Shown: positions 8,889-18,491, counted from the first letter of the stretch. The stretch: 64,000 nucleotides of DNA from Poindextera sp036494815 (GCA_036494815.1 DASXNV010000060.1:1-64000), one strand, 5' to 3'. Translations and numbers: made by a program. The notes: a model not told the origin generated them from the letters alone.

Positions 8889-9212
8889 ATGGCTGGACTT
8901 CAGTTGACGGCGGTTCCCACTTCATCCTCGACCTCTTCCAGTCCCACGGGAGAGGTTTACGACCTTGGCCGAGAGGTCGAGACCGGCGCCCAACGCGTCG
9001 CCCGCCTGCAGCGCGAAGTTCGGTCGCTGGCCCGCGAACAGGTGGATGCGCTCGCGCGCGACCTGGACGCCATGGCCCTGCGCGCCGCGGAGATCGCTGC
9101 GGGCGGAGAGGTCTATCCCGCGGGCGCGCGCGAACTGGCGTCGAGGATCGCCGACGACCTGCCGCAAAAGGCCCAGACCCTGCTGAGCATCATGGGGCGA
9201 ACGGCCAACTAG
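8889..9212 (+). CDS. Small conserved-looking hypothetical protein
   Basis: 107 residues. A Ser/Thr-rich flexible N terminus (about 1-22) is followed by a helical, Arg/Glu/Ala-rich body of coiled-coil character and a short C-terminal helix. There is no signal peptide, membrane segment or metal motif. The ATG follows GGGAGCGATCAC. Its stop codon overlaps the stop of the convergent kdgK gene by four bases (shared CTAG). I do not recognise a function. Confidence 0.6.
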   Translation: MAGLQLTAVPTSSSTSSSPTGEVYDLGREVETGAQRVARLQREVRSLAREQVDALARDLDAMALRAAEIAAGGEVYPAGARELASRIADDLPQKAQTLLSIMGRTAN

Positions 9213-10126
9213 CCCGCTACGCTTGCGGCCCCTTTGACCAGGGCTCCAGGCTTCGTCACGACCACGGCGGCGAGCATCTGGCCGGCGCTGACGGCGGTTT
9301 GCGGATCTAAGCCTTGCAAGCGCGCCGCGAGATAGGCGCCGTTGAAACTGTCGCCCGCGCCCGAGGTGTCGACGACCTTGGCCTTGAGGGCGGCGATCCG
9401 GTGGCTGTCGCCGTCGCAGGCCAGGAGAACCCCCGCCTCGCCCTGGGTGAGCGCGATTTCGGCGGGGCCGAGGGCCCGATATCGGTCGAGCTGGCGCTGA
9501 GGATCGTGCTCGTTCCAGATCATCTCGCCGTCGACGCTGCTGGGTAGGACGATATCGCTCAGTGCGCAGGCCGCCTCAACCGCCACCCGCGCGGTCTCAA
9601 GGTCCGGCCACAGTTTCGGCCGCACATTGGGATCGAAGGCGATGCGCCCCACCTGGCCGCGTAAGGCGCCTAACATGGCCAGGGCCTCGGCCCGCTCCTC
9701 CGGCTCCAGGATCGCCAGGGAAATCCCCGAAAAATAGATCAGATCGGCGCCGGCCAGGAGGGCGCCGCCACCCCGGGCGCGCAGGGACTTCATCCACAGC
9801 CGGGCGGCCGAGGCCTGCCGCCAATAGTGGAAGCTGCGGTCCCCCTGGGCGTCCAACTCGATCAGATAGAGGCCGGGCGAGCGGCCTTTGGTGGTGAAGG
9901 CGAGCCGGTCGCTGAGGCCGTGGGCGACGAAGTCTTCTCGTAGCGCGCCGCTCAGGCTGTCATCGCCCACGGCGGTCAGGAAGGCGACATCGTTGTCGGC
10001 GCCTAACGCGCGGCGCATATAGACGGCGGTGTTGTAGGCGTCGCCGGCTATGGCCCGGGCGAACAGGTCGGCGCCGGCCGAGCGCAGCTCGATCATGGCC
10101 TCGCCAATGCAGACAGCGCGGATCAT
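9209..10126 (-). CDS. kdgK: 2-keto-3-deoxygluconate kinase (PfkB family)
   Basis: A 305-residue ribokinase/PfkB-family sugar kinase. The PfkB signature DTSGAGDSFNGAYLA, with the catalytic Asp in GAGD, lies near residue 255. The N terminus CIGEAMIEL and the GDAYNTAVYMRR segment match 2-keto-3-deoxygluconate (KDG) kinases. It would phosphorylate KDG to KDPG with ATP, the last locus-encoded step before KDPG aldolase, which is not in this window. It is the last gene of the minus-strand glucuronide operon and overlaps uxuB by four bases. The identification rests on both sequence and context, since it follows uxaC and uxuB. Confidence 0.88.
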   Translation of the reverse strand: MIRAVCIGEAMIELRSAGADLFARAIAGDAYNTAVYMRRALGADNDVAFLTAVGDDSLSGALREDFVAHGLSDRLAFTTKGRSPGLYLIELDAQGDRSFHYWRQASAARLWMKSLRARGGGALLAGADLIYFSGISLAILEPEERAEALAMLGALRGQVGRIAFDPNVRPKLWPDLETARVAVEAACALSDIVLPSSVDGEMIWNEHDPQRQLDRYRALGPAEIALTQGEAGVLLACDGDSHRIAALKAKVVDTSGAGDSFNGAYLAARLQGLDPQTAVSAGQMLAAVVVTKPGALVKGAASVAG

Positions 10127-11598
10127 AGCGCTTCCACCGCGCCGCGGGCGCCCAGCCGTTCGATCTGGCTCAGGGCGCGGACCAGCGCCTGGCCCAGGGC
10201 TGGGGTCGTCGCCAGGGCCGGCGGGAAAATCTGCGAGATCGAGAGCAGGGCGCTCACGCGTTCCTGAGTGTCGCCGGCGCTGTCGATGGCGCGCCGGGTC
10301 AAGGCGGCCAGGGGATCATCGACGGCGAACGCTGCGCCGGCGTCATCGCGACCGGATTGCCAGCGCATCCAGGCGGCGACGGCTAGGGCCAGGGCGTCGA
10401 CGGGCAGGCCCTGCGCCAGCCGCTCGGCCAGGGGGGCGATCAGCCGCTGGGGCAGTTTCTGCGAGCCGTCCATGGCGATCTGCCGCGTGGCGTGTTGCAG
10501 GGCGGGGTTTGCGAAGCGGCTCATCAAGTCGCGTCGATAGGCCACAAGATCGAATCCGGCGGGCAGGGTCAGGGTCGCCGCGGACTCGTCCCACAGCCGC
10601 TCCACCAGCCGCCGCCCGGCCGGCCAGGCCACCACCTCATGCACGAAGGCCAGGCCCGCCAGGCCGCCGAGATAGGCGATCGCCGAGTGGGCGCCGTTGA
10701 GCAGGCGCAGCTTGGCCGCTTCGTAAGGCGCCACATGTGCGACGACCTGAACGCCGGCAGCCTCGAAATCCGGCCGTTCACCAGCGAAGCGATCCTCGAT
10801 CACCCATTGCCGAAACGGCTCTGTCTTGACCATGGCCAGGTCGAGAACCCCCAGACGGTCGGCCAGGGCCTCGATGTCGGAGGGCGTGGTGGCGGGGACG
10901 ATGCGGTCAACCATGGTTTCGGGAAATGCGCCGTGGGCCTCGATCCAGTCGCGCAGGCCCGGGTCTGTCCGCCCGGCCATGGCCAGGACCGCGCTGCGCA
11001 GTCGCCGGCCATTCTGGGGAAGGTTGTCGCAAGACAGGGCGGTGAAGGGCTTCAGTCCCCTTGCGCGCCGCGCGGCCAGGGCCGCCACCAGGAAGCCGGG
11101 CGCGGTACGTGGCTCGTCCGGCTGCTTCAAGTCGAGCCGCACCTCCATATCGTCGAGCAAAAAAGCGCCCGACGCGGGATCCAGCCTATAGCCCTTTTCG
11201 GTGATGGTGAGGGTGACGAGGTGGGTCTGCGGGTCCGCCAGCGCCGCGATTAGGCCGCTCGGATGGCTGGGCGCCACCAGCACGTCCTTCACCGCGCCGA
11301 TCACTCGCACACGCGCGGCCTCACCGTGGCGGACCACCAGGCTGTAGAGCCCATCCTGGGGCGATAGTTGGTCAAAGACGGCAGACGAGCGAAGGGAAGC
11401 GCTGCGCACGCCCCAGCGCCGGTCGCCCCGGCGGATCAGGTCGTCGAAGACCGCCGCCTGGTGGGCGCGATGGAAGGCGCCGATCCCCAGATGGACCACG
11501 CCCGGGGCTACGGCGCCTCGGTCATAGCCGGGTCGCTCCACGTCCTGGGGCAGGGTGTCCAGGCTCGCCGAGGACAGGCGCGGTCTGTTGGCGATCAT
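10123..11598 (-). CDS. uxuB: D-mannonate oxidoreductase / fructuronate reductase
   Basis: A 491-residue mannitol-dehydrogenase-family protein. The N-terminal NAD-binding stretch VVHLGIGAFHRAHQAAVFDD and the C-terminal-domain motif KLRLLNGAHSAIAYLG (catalytic Lys in the KxxxxNxxH pattern) are both present. It reduces D-fructuronate to D-mannonate with NADH. Length fits the UxuB/mannitol dehydrogenase group. It overlaps uxaC and kdgK by four bases each, so the three are translationally coupled. UxaB (tagaturonate reductase) is a sister family. UxuB is favoured because mannonate dehydratase is encoded next door. Confidence 0.88.
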   Translation of the reverse strand: MIANRPRLSSASLDTLPQDVERPGYDRGAVAPGVVHLGIGAFHRAHQAAVFDDLIRRGDRRWGVRSASLRSSAVFDQLSPQDGLYSLVVRHGEAARVRVIGAVKDVLVAPSHPSGLIAALADPQTHLVTLTITEKGYRLDPASGAFLLDDMEVRLDLKQPDEPRTAPGFLVAALAARRARGLKPFTALSCDNLPQNGRRLRSAVLAMAGRTDPGLRDWIEAHGAFPETMVDRIVPATTPSDIEALADRLGVLDLAMVKTEPFRQWVIEDRFAGERPDFEAAGVQVVAHVAPYEAAKLRLLNGAHSAIAYLGGLAGLAFVHEVVAWPAGRRLVERLWDESAATLTLPAGFDLVAYRRDLMSRFANPALQHATRQIAMDGSQKLPQRLIAPLAERLAQGLPVDALALAVAAWMRWQSGRDDAGAAFAVDDPLAALTRRAIDSAGDTQERVSALLSISQIFPPALATTPALGQALVRALSQIERLGARGAVEAL

Positions 11599-13007
11599 AG
11601 CTTATAGGCCGCCTTGACCAGGTCGTAGGTGAGGGCGCGGGCCACCTGATGCGCCTCGTCCTCCTCCAGGCGATGTTCCGCCACCAGCCGGGCGAGGAAG
11701 CCGCAATCCATGCGCCGGGCCACGTCGTGGCGGGCAGGGATCGACAGGAAGGCGCGGGTGTCGTCGTTGAAGCCGACGGTGTTGTAGAAGCCTGCCGTCT
11801 CGGTGGCCTGTTCGCGAAGCCGGCGCATGCCCTCGGGGCTGTCGTGAAACCACCAGGACGGTCCCAGTTTCAGCGCCGGATAGTGACCGGCCAGCGGGGC
11901 CAGCTCGCGGGCATAGGCGGCCTCGTCCAGGGTGAAGACGATCAGACTGAAGCGCTTGTCGTTGCCGAACCGGTCCAGCAGCGGTTTCAGCGCCCGCACA
12001 TATTCGGTGGCGGTGGGGATGTCGCCGCCCTTGTCGCGGCCAAACTGGGCGAACACCTCGGCGTTGTGGTTGCGATGGGAGCCGGGATGCAGCTGCATAA
12101 CCATGCCGTCCTCGACGCTCATGCGCGCCATCTCCACCAGCATATGCCCGCGGAAAAGTTCGGCGTCCCAGGCGGAGGCCTTGCCCGCCGCAGCCTTGAG
12201 GAACAGGGCTTCGGCTTCGCTCGGGAGCAGGTCGGCGGTGAAGGCGGTGGGGTGGCCGTGGTCCGTAGCGGTGGCCCCGGCCTCGCGGAAGGCGGCCCGT
12301 CGCTGTTCCAGGGCGCGCAGATAGCCGGGATAGCTGAAGGCGTCCTCGCCGGTCATCTGGCTCAGGCGCGATAGTTGGCCTTGAAAATTCGGGGTTTCGG
12401 GGTCGAGCACCGGATCGGGCCGGAAGGTGGTCACCACGCGTCCACCCCAGCCTGAGGCGCGGATCTGGGCGTGATAATCCAGGGTGTCCAAGGGGCTTTC
12501 AGTGGTGGCCAGGACTTCGATGCCGAAGCGGTCGAACAGGGCGCGCGGACGGAAGCTTGGATGATGCAGGGCCTCGTCGATCACGTCGTACGACCGGTCG
12601 GCGGTGTTCGGCTCCAGGCGCTCGGTCAGGCCGAACACCTCGGCCAGGACCCAGTCCAGCCACAGGCGCGAGGGCGTGCCCCGAAACAGCGGATAGTGCT
12701 CGGCGAACCGGCGCCAGATGCGGCGCGGGTCCTGCTCCACCGGCCCGCCGTCGGTGCGGGTGACCCCCAGGTCCTCCAGCGGCACGCCCTGGCTGTAGAG
12801 CATGCGCAGCAGGTAGTGATCGGGGGTGATCAGTAGGGCGGTGGGGTTGGCGAAAGGCAGATCCTGCGCGAACCAGGCCGGGTCCGTGTGGCCGTGGGGG
12901 CTGACAATCGGCAGGTCCTTGACCTCGGCATGGAGGCGGCGGGCGATGTCGCGGGTGGCGGGGTCGGCCGGAAACAGCCGGTCGGGGTGCAGGTTCAGCG
13001 CGGTCAT
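11595..13007 (-). CDS. uxaC: Glucuronate isomerase
   Basis: A 470-residue uronate isomerase of the amidohydrolase-like fold. The N-terminal metal-site motif appears as VSPHGHTDPAWF, and further conserved stretches are MLVEMARMSVEDGMVMQLHPGSHRNHN in the middle and WWFHDSPEGMRRLREQ and VGFNDDTRAFLSIPARHDVARR near the C terminus. It converts D-glucuronate to D-fructuronate, and galacturonate to tagaturonate. Size and all visible motifs are intact. It lies between the hexuronate permease (10-base gap) and uxuB (four-base overlap) in the same operon. Confidence 0.93.
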   Translation of the reverse strand: MTALNLHPDRLFPADPATRDIARRLHAEVKDLPIVSPHGHTDPAWFAQDLPFANPTALLITPDHYLLRMLYSQGVPLEDLGVTRTDGGPVEQDPRRIWRRFAEHYPLFRGTPSRLWLDWVLAEVFGLTERLEPNTADRSYDVIDEALHHPSFRPRALFDRFGIEVLATTESPLDTLDYHAQIRASGWGGRVVTTFRPDPVLDPETPNFQGQLSRLSQMTGEDAFSYPGYLRALEQRRAAFREAGATATDHGHPTAFTADLLPSEAEALFLKAAAGKASAWDAELFRGHMLVEMARMSVEDGMVMQLHPGSHRNHNAEVFAQFGRDKGGDIPTATEYVRALKPLLDRFGNDKRFSLIVFTLDEAAYARELAPLAGHYPALKLGPSWWFHDSPEGMRRLREQATETAGFYNTVGFNDDTRAFLSIPARHDVARRMDCGFLARLVAEHRLEEDEAHQVARALTYDLVKAAYKL

Positions 13008-13017
13008 AACAGGTCCT

Positions 13018-14343
13018 TCAGTCCCCGGCGAACTGCACGGGGCGATAGTCGGGTGCGATCAGGTGCACAGCCAGGAGAGCCAGGAAGTAGGCCGCCCCGG
13101 CCACGGCGAAGATGGGGGCGTAGCTGCCGGCGCTTTGCAGGACGGCCCCGGCGTAGCGGGCCATCAGCATGCCACCCAGCGCCCCCGATAGGCCGCCCAG
13201 GCCGGCCACCGATCCCACCGCCCAGCGGGGAAACAGGTCTCCAGGCAGGGCGTAGACATTGGCGGAGAAGCCCTGGTGGCCGGCGCAGGCCAGGCCGATC
13301 AATCCGGCGGCGACCCACAGGTTGGGCGCGTGCGTGGCCAGGGCCACGGGCGCCACAATCACCGCGCAGACGAGCATGGCGGTCTTGCGAGCCCGGTTGA
13401 CGCTGGAGCCGCCTTGGATCAGCCGCGAAGAGAACCAGCCGCCGAAGATCGACCCCGCATCGGCCAGCACATAGATGGCCACCAGGGGCGGGCCATAGCT
13501 GCGCATGTCGACCCCGTAGCGGCGGGTGAAGAAGTCCGGCAGCCAGAACAGGAAGGTCCACCAGATCGGGTCGATCAGGAACCGCGCCGCCACGTAGGCC
13601 CAGGTCTGGCGCGTGGCCAAAAGCCGCCGCCAGCTGACCGGCCGTTGGGCCGGCGCTGGGTCGGACTCGATATAGGCCAGCTCCTCCGGGCTCAGCTTCG
13701 GTGTTTGGCGCGGGCGGCGATAGATGGTCAGCCAGGCGATGAGCCAAACCGCGGTCAGGACGCCGGTGATCAGGAAGGCCGCTCGCCAGCCAAAGGCCGG
13801 CAGGATCAGGGGCACGATCAGGGGGGTGATGATGGCTCCCAGATTGGAGCCGGCGTTGAACACGCCGATGGCCAGGGCCCGCTCGCCCTTGGGAAACCAC
13901 GCCGCCACCGTGGCCAGGGCCGCGGGAAAGGCGCCGGACTCGCCGACGGCCAGGGGTATGCGCACCAGAGTGAAGCCCAGGGTCGAGGTGACCAGGGCGT
14001 GGGCCATCTGGCCCAGGCTCCACAGGCCTACCGCCGCGGCGTAGCCGACCCTTTCACCGAAGCGGTCGACGAAGCGGCCAAAGGCCACATAGCCCAGGCC
14101 ATAGGCGGCCTGGAACCAGAAGACCACGTCGCCGTAGCCGGTCTCGCTCCAGCCATAGCGGTGCTGCAGGGTCGGCTTGAGCACGCTGAGGACCTGACGG
14201 TCCACATAGCTCAGCACCACGGCGGCGAAAATCAGGCCGCAGACGATCCATCGCCGGTTCCCCGCCGGCTTGGCGGGGGTGGGTTCGAGCGTCGCTTGTA
14301 AAGGAGACACAGCTTGCGGTCTCAACTGCGGCCTGTGGTCCAC
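13018..14343 (-). CDS. exuT: MFS hexuronate transporter (ExuT-like)
   Basis: A 441-residue 12-helix major facilitator of the anion:cation symporter type. The signature YVDRQVLSVLKPTLQ occurs in helix 1, the loop 2-3 region reads GRFVDRFGERVGY, and RIPLAVGESGAFPAAL follows in helices 4-5. It would import glucuronate released outside or in the periplasm, by proton symport across the inner membrane. The GTG at 14343 overlaps the glucuronidase gene by 22 bases. A GTG at 14310 would give an 11-base gap instead, and neither has a strong ribosome site. Assignment to hexuronates comes mainly from context. Confidence 0.82.
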   Translation of the reverse strand: MDHRPQLRPQAVSPLQATLEPTPAKPAGNRRWIVCGLIFAAVVLSYVDRQVLSVLKPTLQHRYGWSETGYGDVVFWFQAAYGLGYVAFGRFVDRFGERVGYAAAVGLWSLGQMAHALVTSTLGFTLVRIPLAVGESGAFPAALATVAAWFPKGERALAIGVFNAGSNLGAIITPLIVPLILPAFGWRAAFLITGVLTAVWLIAWLTIYRRPRQTPKLSPEELAYIESDPAPAQRPVSWRRLLATRQTWAYVAARFLIDPIWWTFLFWLPDFFTRRYGVDMRSYGPPLVAIYVLADAGSIFGGWFSSRLIQGGSSVNRARKTAMLVCAVIVAPVALATHAPNLWVAAGLIGLACAGHQGFSANVYALPGDLFPRWAVGSVAGLGGLSGALGGMLMARYAGAVLQSAGSYAPIFAVAGAAYFLALLAVHLIAPDYRPVQFAGD

Positions 14344-16259
14344 AGCTCACGCAGCCGGTTCGCAGCCAGCTTGGGCTGCCGGTCTCGGGTGAACACGCCC
14401 TTCTGGTTCAGGCCGCCCACCCGCATGATGCTTTGCGGCGTCTTGAAATCGGCGAAGGCCCAGGGGTGGGCGCCGATCACATAGGGATGCTTCTTCAGCA
14501 CGCGCCAATAGAGCTCGATCAGGTCGGCCTGATATTCTTCGCTCCACATCACCGGCGGATGGGCGTGCGAGCCGGCGTTGGCGTCGGCGCCGAACTCGGT
14601 GAAGATGATCGGCTTGTCCCCGTGCCGCGCCCGCAGCGCCAACAGCTCGCGCTCGAGCGTCTCACCAGCCGCGTCCAGGCGACCGGAGACGGCGTACCAG
14701 CCATTATAGGAATTGGTGCAGATCACATCGCCCAGGCCGACCCATTCCGGAGGGCCGTTGTGCACGCTGACCAGGGCCGCGGGGCGCGTGTCGTCCAGCT
14801 GACGAACCCGCTCGAACAGCCTGGCGAAGAAGCGCCGGCCGGTTTCGACCGCGCCGGCGGGCGCGTCATTGGTGGTGTGGAAGGGCTTGGGAAGCGGCTC
14901 GTTGGCCAGGGACCACAAGATCACGCTGGGATGGTTCTTGTCCCGATGGACCAGCTCGCCCAGCTCGGTTTCCAGCTGGCGATAGCGGGCGTCGATGATC
15001 GCCGGCGGGTCCATGAACACCAGGCTGACCCCGGGGGTCTCGGCGATGACCAGGAAACCGTATTCGTCGGCCAGCATCAGCGCTTCTTCCGCATAGGGAT
15101 AGTGCGAGGTGCGGAAGCTGTTGGCGCCGATCCATTTCAAAAGCTGGTAGTCGCGCACCAGCACCGGCAGGTTCAAGCCCTTGCCGTGAAAGAAGAAATC
15201 CTCGTGCTTGCCAAAGCCGGTGAGGAACACGGGCTCGTCGTTGAGCAGCAACTGGCTGCCTTTGACGGCGATAGTCCGCACACCGATCTTCAGGTGGTAT
15301 TCGTCGATCGGCGCCCCGTCGCCCAGGGCCACGGACAGGCGGTGGAGGAACGGATCGGCGGGGCTCCACAACCGCGCCGAGGGCAGGCGCAGTTGGGCGT
15401 GGCCCTGGCCGTCCCGCACCTGGGCCGTCACTGTGACCGGAGATGATCCTCCGTCGATCGTCAGGCTCGCCCGCCCCGACCAGCCCCCGCTGACCACCAG
15501 ATCCACATCGACTACGCCATCGGCGCCTGACCGCGTGGTGCGCACGGTGACGTCGTGCAGATGAACATCGGGCAGGGCGCACAGCAGCACCGGCCGGTCC
15601 AGGCCGGAATAGGGGAAGAAATCGTAGGTCGTCTGCGGATAGTCGTCCTGGTAGAAATGGGAGGTGCTGACGTCGGGAATGGCGGGCACCCGATCCAGCT
15701 TCAGCTTGTTCTCCACGCAGACGACCAGGCGGTTGGGCTTGTCCCAGTGGGCGCCGCCGGTGACGTCGAAGGCGAAGGGTAGGTGGCCGCCCACATGCTC
15801 GCCGATCAGGCGCCCGTTCAGCCAGACCTTGGCGTGATAGACCGCCGAGCCAAAGCGCAGGCAGGCCCGGCGACCGCGCCAGCTTGGGTCGAGCCAGACC
15901 TCGGTTTCGTACCAGCCCGCCCCGAAATAGTTCTGGGCGTCGTCGAACAGGTCGTTCCAGCTGCAGGGCACCGGGATGGCGCGCGAGGTGGGCAGGCCGT
16001 CGAACCAACGCTCACCTTCGCCCACGTCCTGCGGGTCGAGCTGGAACCGCCATAGGCCCGACAGGTCGCGGGTGGAGCGGGTGGCGCTCTCGTGCGGATA
16101 GAGCAGGCTGGCCGGACCGGACGCCGCGGCCAGGGCAGGGGTTTCGGCCTGGGCGGCGGCGGCGGTCGAGGCGGCGGCGACCATGCCCAGGGCGCTGACC
16201 GCCTGGCGGCGGGTGAGCGGCAAGCCGCCCCGGCCGGCCGAATCCGGGCTGTTTCCCAT
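14322..16259 (-). CDS. Secreted glycoside hydrolase family 2, beta-glucuronidase-like
   Basis: 645 residues. The N terminus carries a twin-arginine-like leader (LTRRQAVSALGMVAAA, cleavage after AQA around residue 38), so the enzyme is exported folded. A GH2 sugar-binding beta domain, an immunoglobulin-like domain and a TIM barrel follow. The acid/base is Glu454 in SLANEP and the nucleophile Glu555 in IIFTEFGAD. It likely releases D-glucuronate from beta-glucuronides in the periplasm. The substrate is inferred from the neighbouring hexuronate genes, because GH2 also holds beta-galactosidases and mannosidases. It is preceded by the GntR-type regulator gene (66-base gap) and followed by the permease gene. 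Confidence 0.85.
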   Translation of the reverse strand: MGNSPDSAGRGGLPLTRRQAVSALGMVAAASTAAAAQAETPALAAASGPASLLYPHESATRSTRDLSGLWRFQLDPQDVGEGERWFDGLPTSRAIPVPCSWNDLFDDAQNYFGAGWYETEVWLDPSWRGRRACLRFGSAVYHAKVWLNGRLIGEHVGGHLPFAFDVTGGAHWDKPNRLVVCVENKLKLDRVPAIPDVSTSHFYQDDYPQTTYDFFPYSGLDRPVLLCALPDVHLHDVTVRTTRSGADGVVDVDLVVSGGWSGRASLTIDGGSSPVTVTAQVRDGQGHAQLRLPSARLWSPADPFLHRLSVALGDGAPIDEYHLKIGVRTIAVKGSQLLLNDEPVFLTGFGKHEDFFFHGKGLNLPVLVRDYQLLKWIGANSFRTSHYPYAEEALMLADEYGFLVIAETPGVSLVFMDPPAIIDARYRQLETELGELVHRDKNHPSVILWSLANEPLPKPFHTTNDAPAGAVETGRRFFARLFERVRQLDDTRPAALVSVHNGPPEWVGLGDVICTNSYNGWYAVSGRLDAAGETLERELLALRARHGDKPIIFTEFGADANAGSHAHPPVMWSEEYQADLIELYWRVLKKHPYVIGAHPWAFADFKTPQSIMRVGGLNQKGVFTRDRQPKLAANRLRELWTTGRS

Positions 16260-16325
16260 GGCGCATTCTCCCTCGTGCGGCGTCGTCCGCCGAAGACTCG
16301 GGCGGGCCGGCGCGCGTCTTGGTGA

Positions 16326-17087
16326 CTAATTCCAGTTCGTGTAGCGCTCGCGCTCCGCCGCGACCTTGGCGCGGGCCAACTCGACCTCCTGCACCTCGGT
16401 GGCGGCCAACAGGGAGTCGAGCACCCGGGTCAGGTGGCAGCGCATGGCCTGCCGAGCCGTCTCAGGCTTGCGGGTCTCCAGAGCTTCCACGATCTCTGCA
16501 TGTTCGTCGATGCGGGGCGCTACACCGGCGGCCAGCGCCTTGGCGCTGAGCAACTGGTATTGCGGCGAGCGGGCGCGGGCGTCCCACAGCATCTGCACCG
16601 CCGCGATCATGGCGCTATTCTTGGTGGAGGCGGCGATCAGCATGTGGAAGCGCCGGTCGGCGTCTTCGGACAGGGTCACATCGTGTGCGTTCTCGACCTG
16701 CATCTCCGTCACTAGCAGCCTCAGCTGGTCCAGTTCCTCGTCGGTGATACGCACCGCGGCCAGGGCGCAGGCCTCGCTCTCGATGGCGCGCCGGGCCTCC
16801 AGCAATTCGAACGGGCCGATATCGGTTTCATTGGCCTTGCCGCCGCGCGGGCGTTTGGCGGTCACATAGACGCCGGAGCCCAGGCGAACCTCAACCAGGC
16901 CGTCCAGTTCCAGGGCGATGATGGCTTCGCGCACGGTGGGGCGCGAGACGGCGTAGGCCTGGGCCAGGTCCCGTTCCGACGGCAGGCGCTGGCCGATCGC
17001 ATAGACCGACCTTGCGATCTTGCCGGCCAGATCCAGCGCCACGCGCTCGTAGAGCCGACCGGTTTCCTGCTTCTCAGCCATGATCAT
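16326..17087 (-). CDS. GntR/FadR-family transcriptional regulator of glucuronide use
   Basis: 253 residues. An N-terminal winged helix-turn-helix (residues ~12-75) has LPSERDLAQAYAVSRPTVREAI and the wing VRLGSGVYV. An all-helical FCD ligand domain follows (~90-235) with the metal/ligand-type residues Asp and His spread through LSEDADRRFHMLI and RIDEHAEIVEAL. It heads the minus-strand operon and faces manD across 75 bases. By analogy with UxuR/ExuR it should repress both directions and release DNA on binding a hexuronate or aldonate. TGGT-N3-ACCA sites in both promoters fit the known FadR-type operator pattern. The effector is inferred, not seen. Confidence 0.85.
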   Translation of the reverse strand: MIMAEKQETGRLYERVALDLAGKIARSVYAIGQRLPSERDLAQAYAVSRPTVREAIIALELDGLVEVRLGSGVYVTAKRPRGGKANETDIGPFELLEARRAIESEACALAAVRITDEELDQLRLLVTEMQVENAHDVTLSEDADRRFHMLIAASTKNSAMIAAVQMLWDARARSPQYQLLSAKALAAGVAPRIDEHAEIVEALETRKPETARQAMRCHLTRVLDSLLAATEVQEVELARAKVAAERERYTNWN

Positions 17088-17095
17088 CTTCTATC

Positions 17096-17106
17096 TGGTC
17101 ATACCA
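17096..17106. promoter_or_regulatory. Operator TGGT-N3-ACCA in the divergent regulator/manD promoter
   Basis: TGGTCATACCA is a palindrome (TGGT/ACCA with three central bases) 9 bases upstream of the regulator start codon and 57 bases upstream of manD. It matches the FadR-subfamily operator style and recurs, as its reverse complement, before the TonB receptor gene. The site is positioned to shut both divergent transcripts. Confidence 0.6.
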
Positions 17107-17162
17107 ATCTGGACAAGCCAAAATGCGTCGCATAGTTTCCCGCCCCGCCGGAATGCATATCA

Positions 17163-18437
17163 ATGAAAGAGTCCATGGCCAAACCTGAAACCGCCACGCT
17201 CGCCGGGCCGCGCGCCTCCCTGCCGCCGCTCAAGATCCGCGACGCGCGGGTGATCGTCACCTCGCCGGGGCGCAATTTCGTCACCCTGAAGATCGAGACC
17301 GACCAAGGGGTCCATGGCATAGGCGACGCCACCCTGAACGGCCGCGAAAAGTCGGTGGTGGCCTATCTGGAAGACCACGTCATTCCGCTGCTGATCGGCC
17401 GCGACGCGCGCCGGATCGAGGATATTTGGCAATTGCTCTATCGCGGGGCCTATTGGCGGCGGGGGCCGGTGACCATGCGCGCCATCGCGGCGGTGGACGT
17501 GGCCCTGTGGGACATCAAGGCCAAGGCGCTCGGCGTCCCGCTCTATGACCTGCTGGGCGGCAAGAGCCGGGACGGGATCATGGTCTATGGCCACGCCAAC
17601 GGCGCGGACCTGGATCAGACCGTCGAGGCGGTGGGGCGTTATATCGAGGCGGGCTACAAGGCGGTGCGCGCCCAGTCCGGCGTTCCGGGGCTGAAATTGG
17701 CCTATGGCGTCGGCCGCGGCGACATGCACTACGAGCCAGCCGATGCGCAGTTGCCCACCGAGACCACCTGGTCGACCACCAAATATCTGAACCATGTCCC
17801 CAAGGTGTTCGAGGCCTTGCGCGGCGCCTATGGCTTCGATGTGCATCTGCTGCACGACGGCCATCACCGCATGACCCCGATCGAGGCTGCGCGGCTGGGC
17901 AAGGATCTGGAGCCCTATCGGCTGTTCTGGCTGGAAGACGCCACCCCGGCGGAAAACCAGGAAGCCTTCAGGCTGATCCGCCAGCACACCACTACGCCGC
18001 TGGCCGTGGGCGAAATCTTCAACACCATCTGGGACGCCAAGGATCTGATCCAGAACCAGTTGATTGACTATATCCGCACCTCGATCGTGGGGGTGGGGGG
18101 CGTCACCCATCTGCGCCGGATCGCCGATTTCGCCGCTCTTTGGCAGGTCAAGACCGGTAGCCATGGCGCCACCGACCTGTCGCCTGTGACCATGGGCGCG
18201 GCCCTGCATTTCGACACCTGGGCGCCCAATTTCGGCATCCAGGAATATATGCGCCACACCCCCGAGACCGACGCTGTGTTCCCGCACGCCTATTGGTTCG
18301 AGGGTGGCCTGCTGCACCCCAGCGACGCGCCCGGTCATGGAGTCGATATCGACGAGGCTTTGGCGGCCAGGTTCCCTTACGAGCCCCGGCAGTTGCCGAT
18401 CGCCCGTCTTGAAGACGGGACCATGTGGAACTGGTGA
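17163..18437 (+). CDS. manD: D-mannonate dehydratase, ManD (enolase superfamily)
   Basis: A 424-residue enolase-superfamily enzyme. An N-terminal capping domain is followed by a beta-barrel with metal ligands in HLLHDGHHR (Asp), FWLEDATP (Glu) and PLAVGEIFN (Glu). The C terminus ends in LEDGTMWNW, typical of ManD. It dehydrates D-mannonate to 2-keto-3-deoxygluconate using Mg2+. This enzyme is unrelated to UxuA, which is absent here. It is divergent from the regulator operon, and the ATG at 17175 (MAKPE) is an alternative start. It completes the route glucuronate-fructuronate-mannonate-KDG. Confidence 0.92.
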   Translation: MKESMAKPETATLAGPRASLPPLKIRDARVIVTSPGRNFVTLKIETDQGVHGIGDATLNGREKSVVAYLEDHVIPLLIGRDARRIEDIWQLLYRGAYWRRGPVTMRAIAAVDVALWDIKAKALGVPLYDLLGGKSRDGIMVYGHANGADLDQTVEAVGRYIEAGYKAVRAQSGVPGLKLAYGVGRGDMHYEPADAQLPTETTWSTTKYLNHVPKVFEALRGAYGFDVHLLHDGHHRMTPIEAARLGKDLEPYRLFWLEDATPAENQEAFRLIRQHTTTPLAVGEIFNTIWDAKDLIQNQLIDYIRTSIVGVGGVTHLRRIADFAALWQVKTGSHGATDLSPVTMGAALHFDTWAPNFGIQEYMRHTPETDAVFPHAYWFEGGLLHPSDAPGHGVDIDEALAARFPYEPRQLPIARLEDGTMWNW

Positions 18438-18482
18438 TGGCGGATAACTGCGATTTTTTTCGGCCTGACCAAAAAATGTAAT

Positions 18483-18491
18483 TTGGTTGCC
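18483..18491. promoter_or_regulatory. Second operator-like half-site pair before the TonB receptor gene
   Basis: TGGTTGCCA is a shorter TGG/CCA palindrome 33 bases upstream of the better TGGTATGACCA site. Spacing of about three helical turns would allow cooperative binding of the GntR-type regulator. It is weaker evidence than the two 11-base sites. Confidence 0.3.
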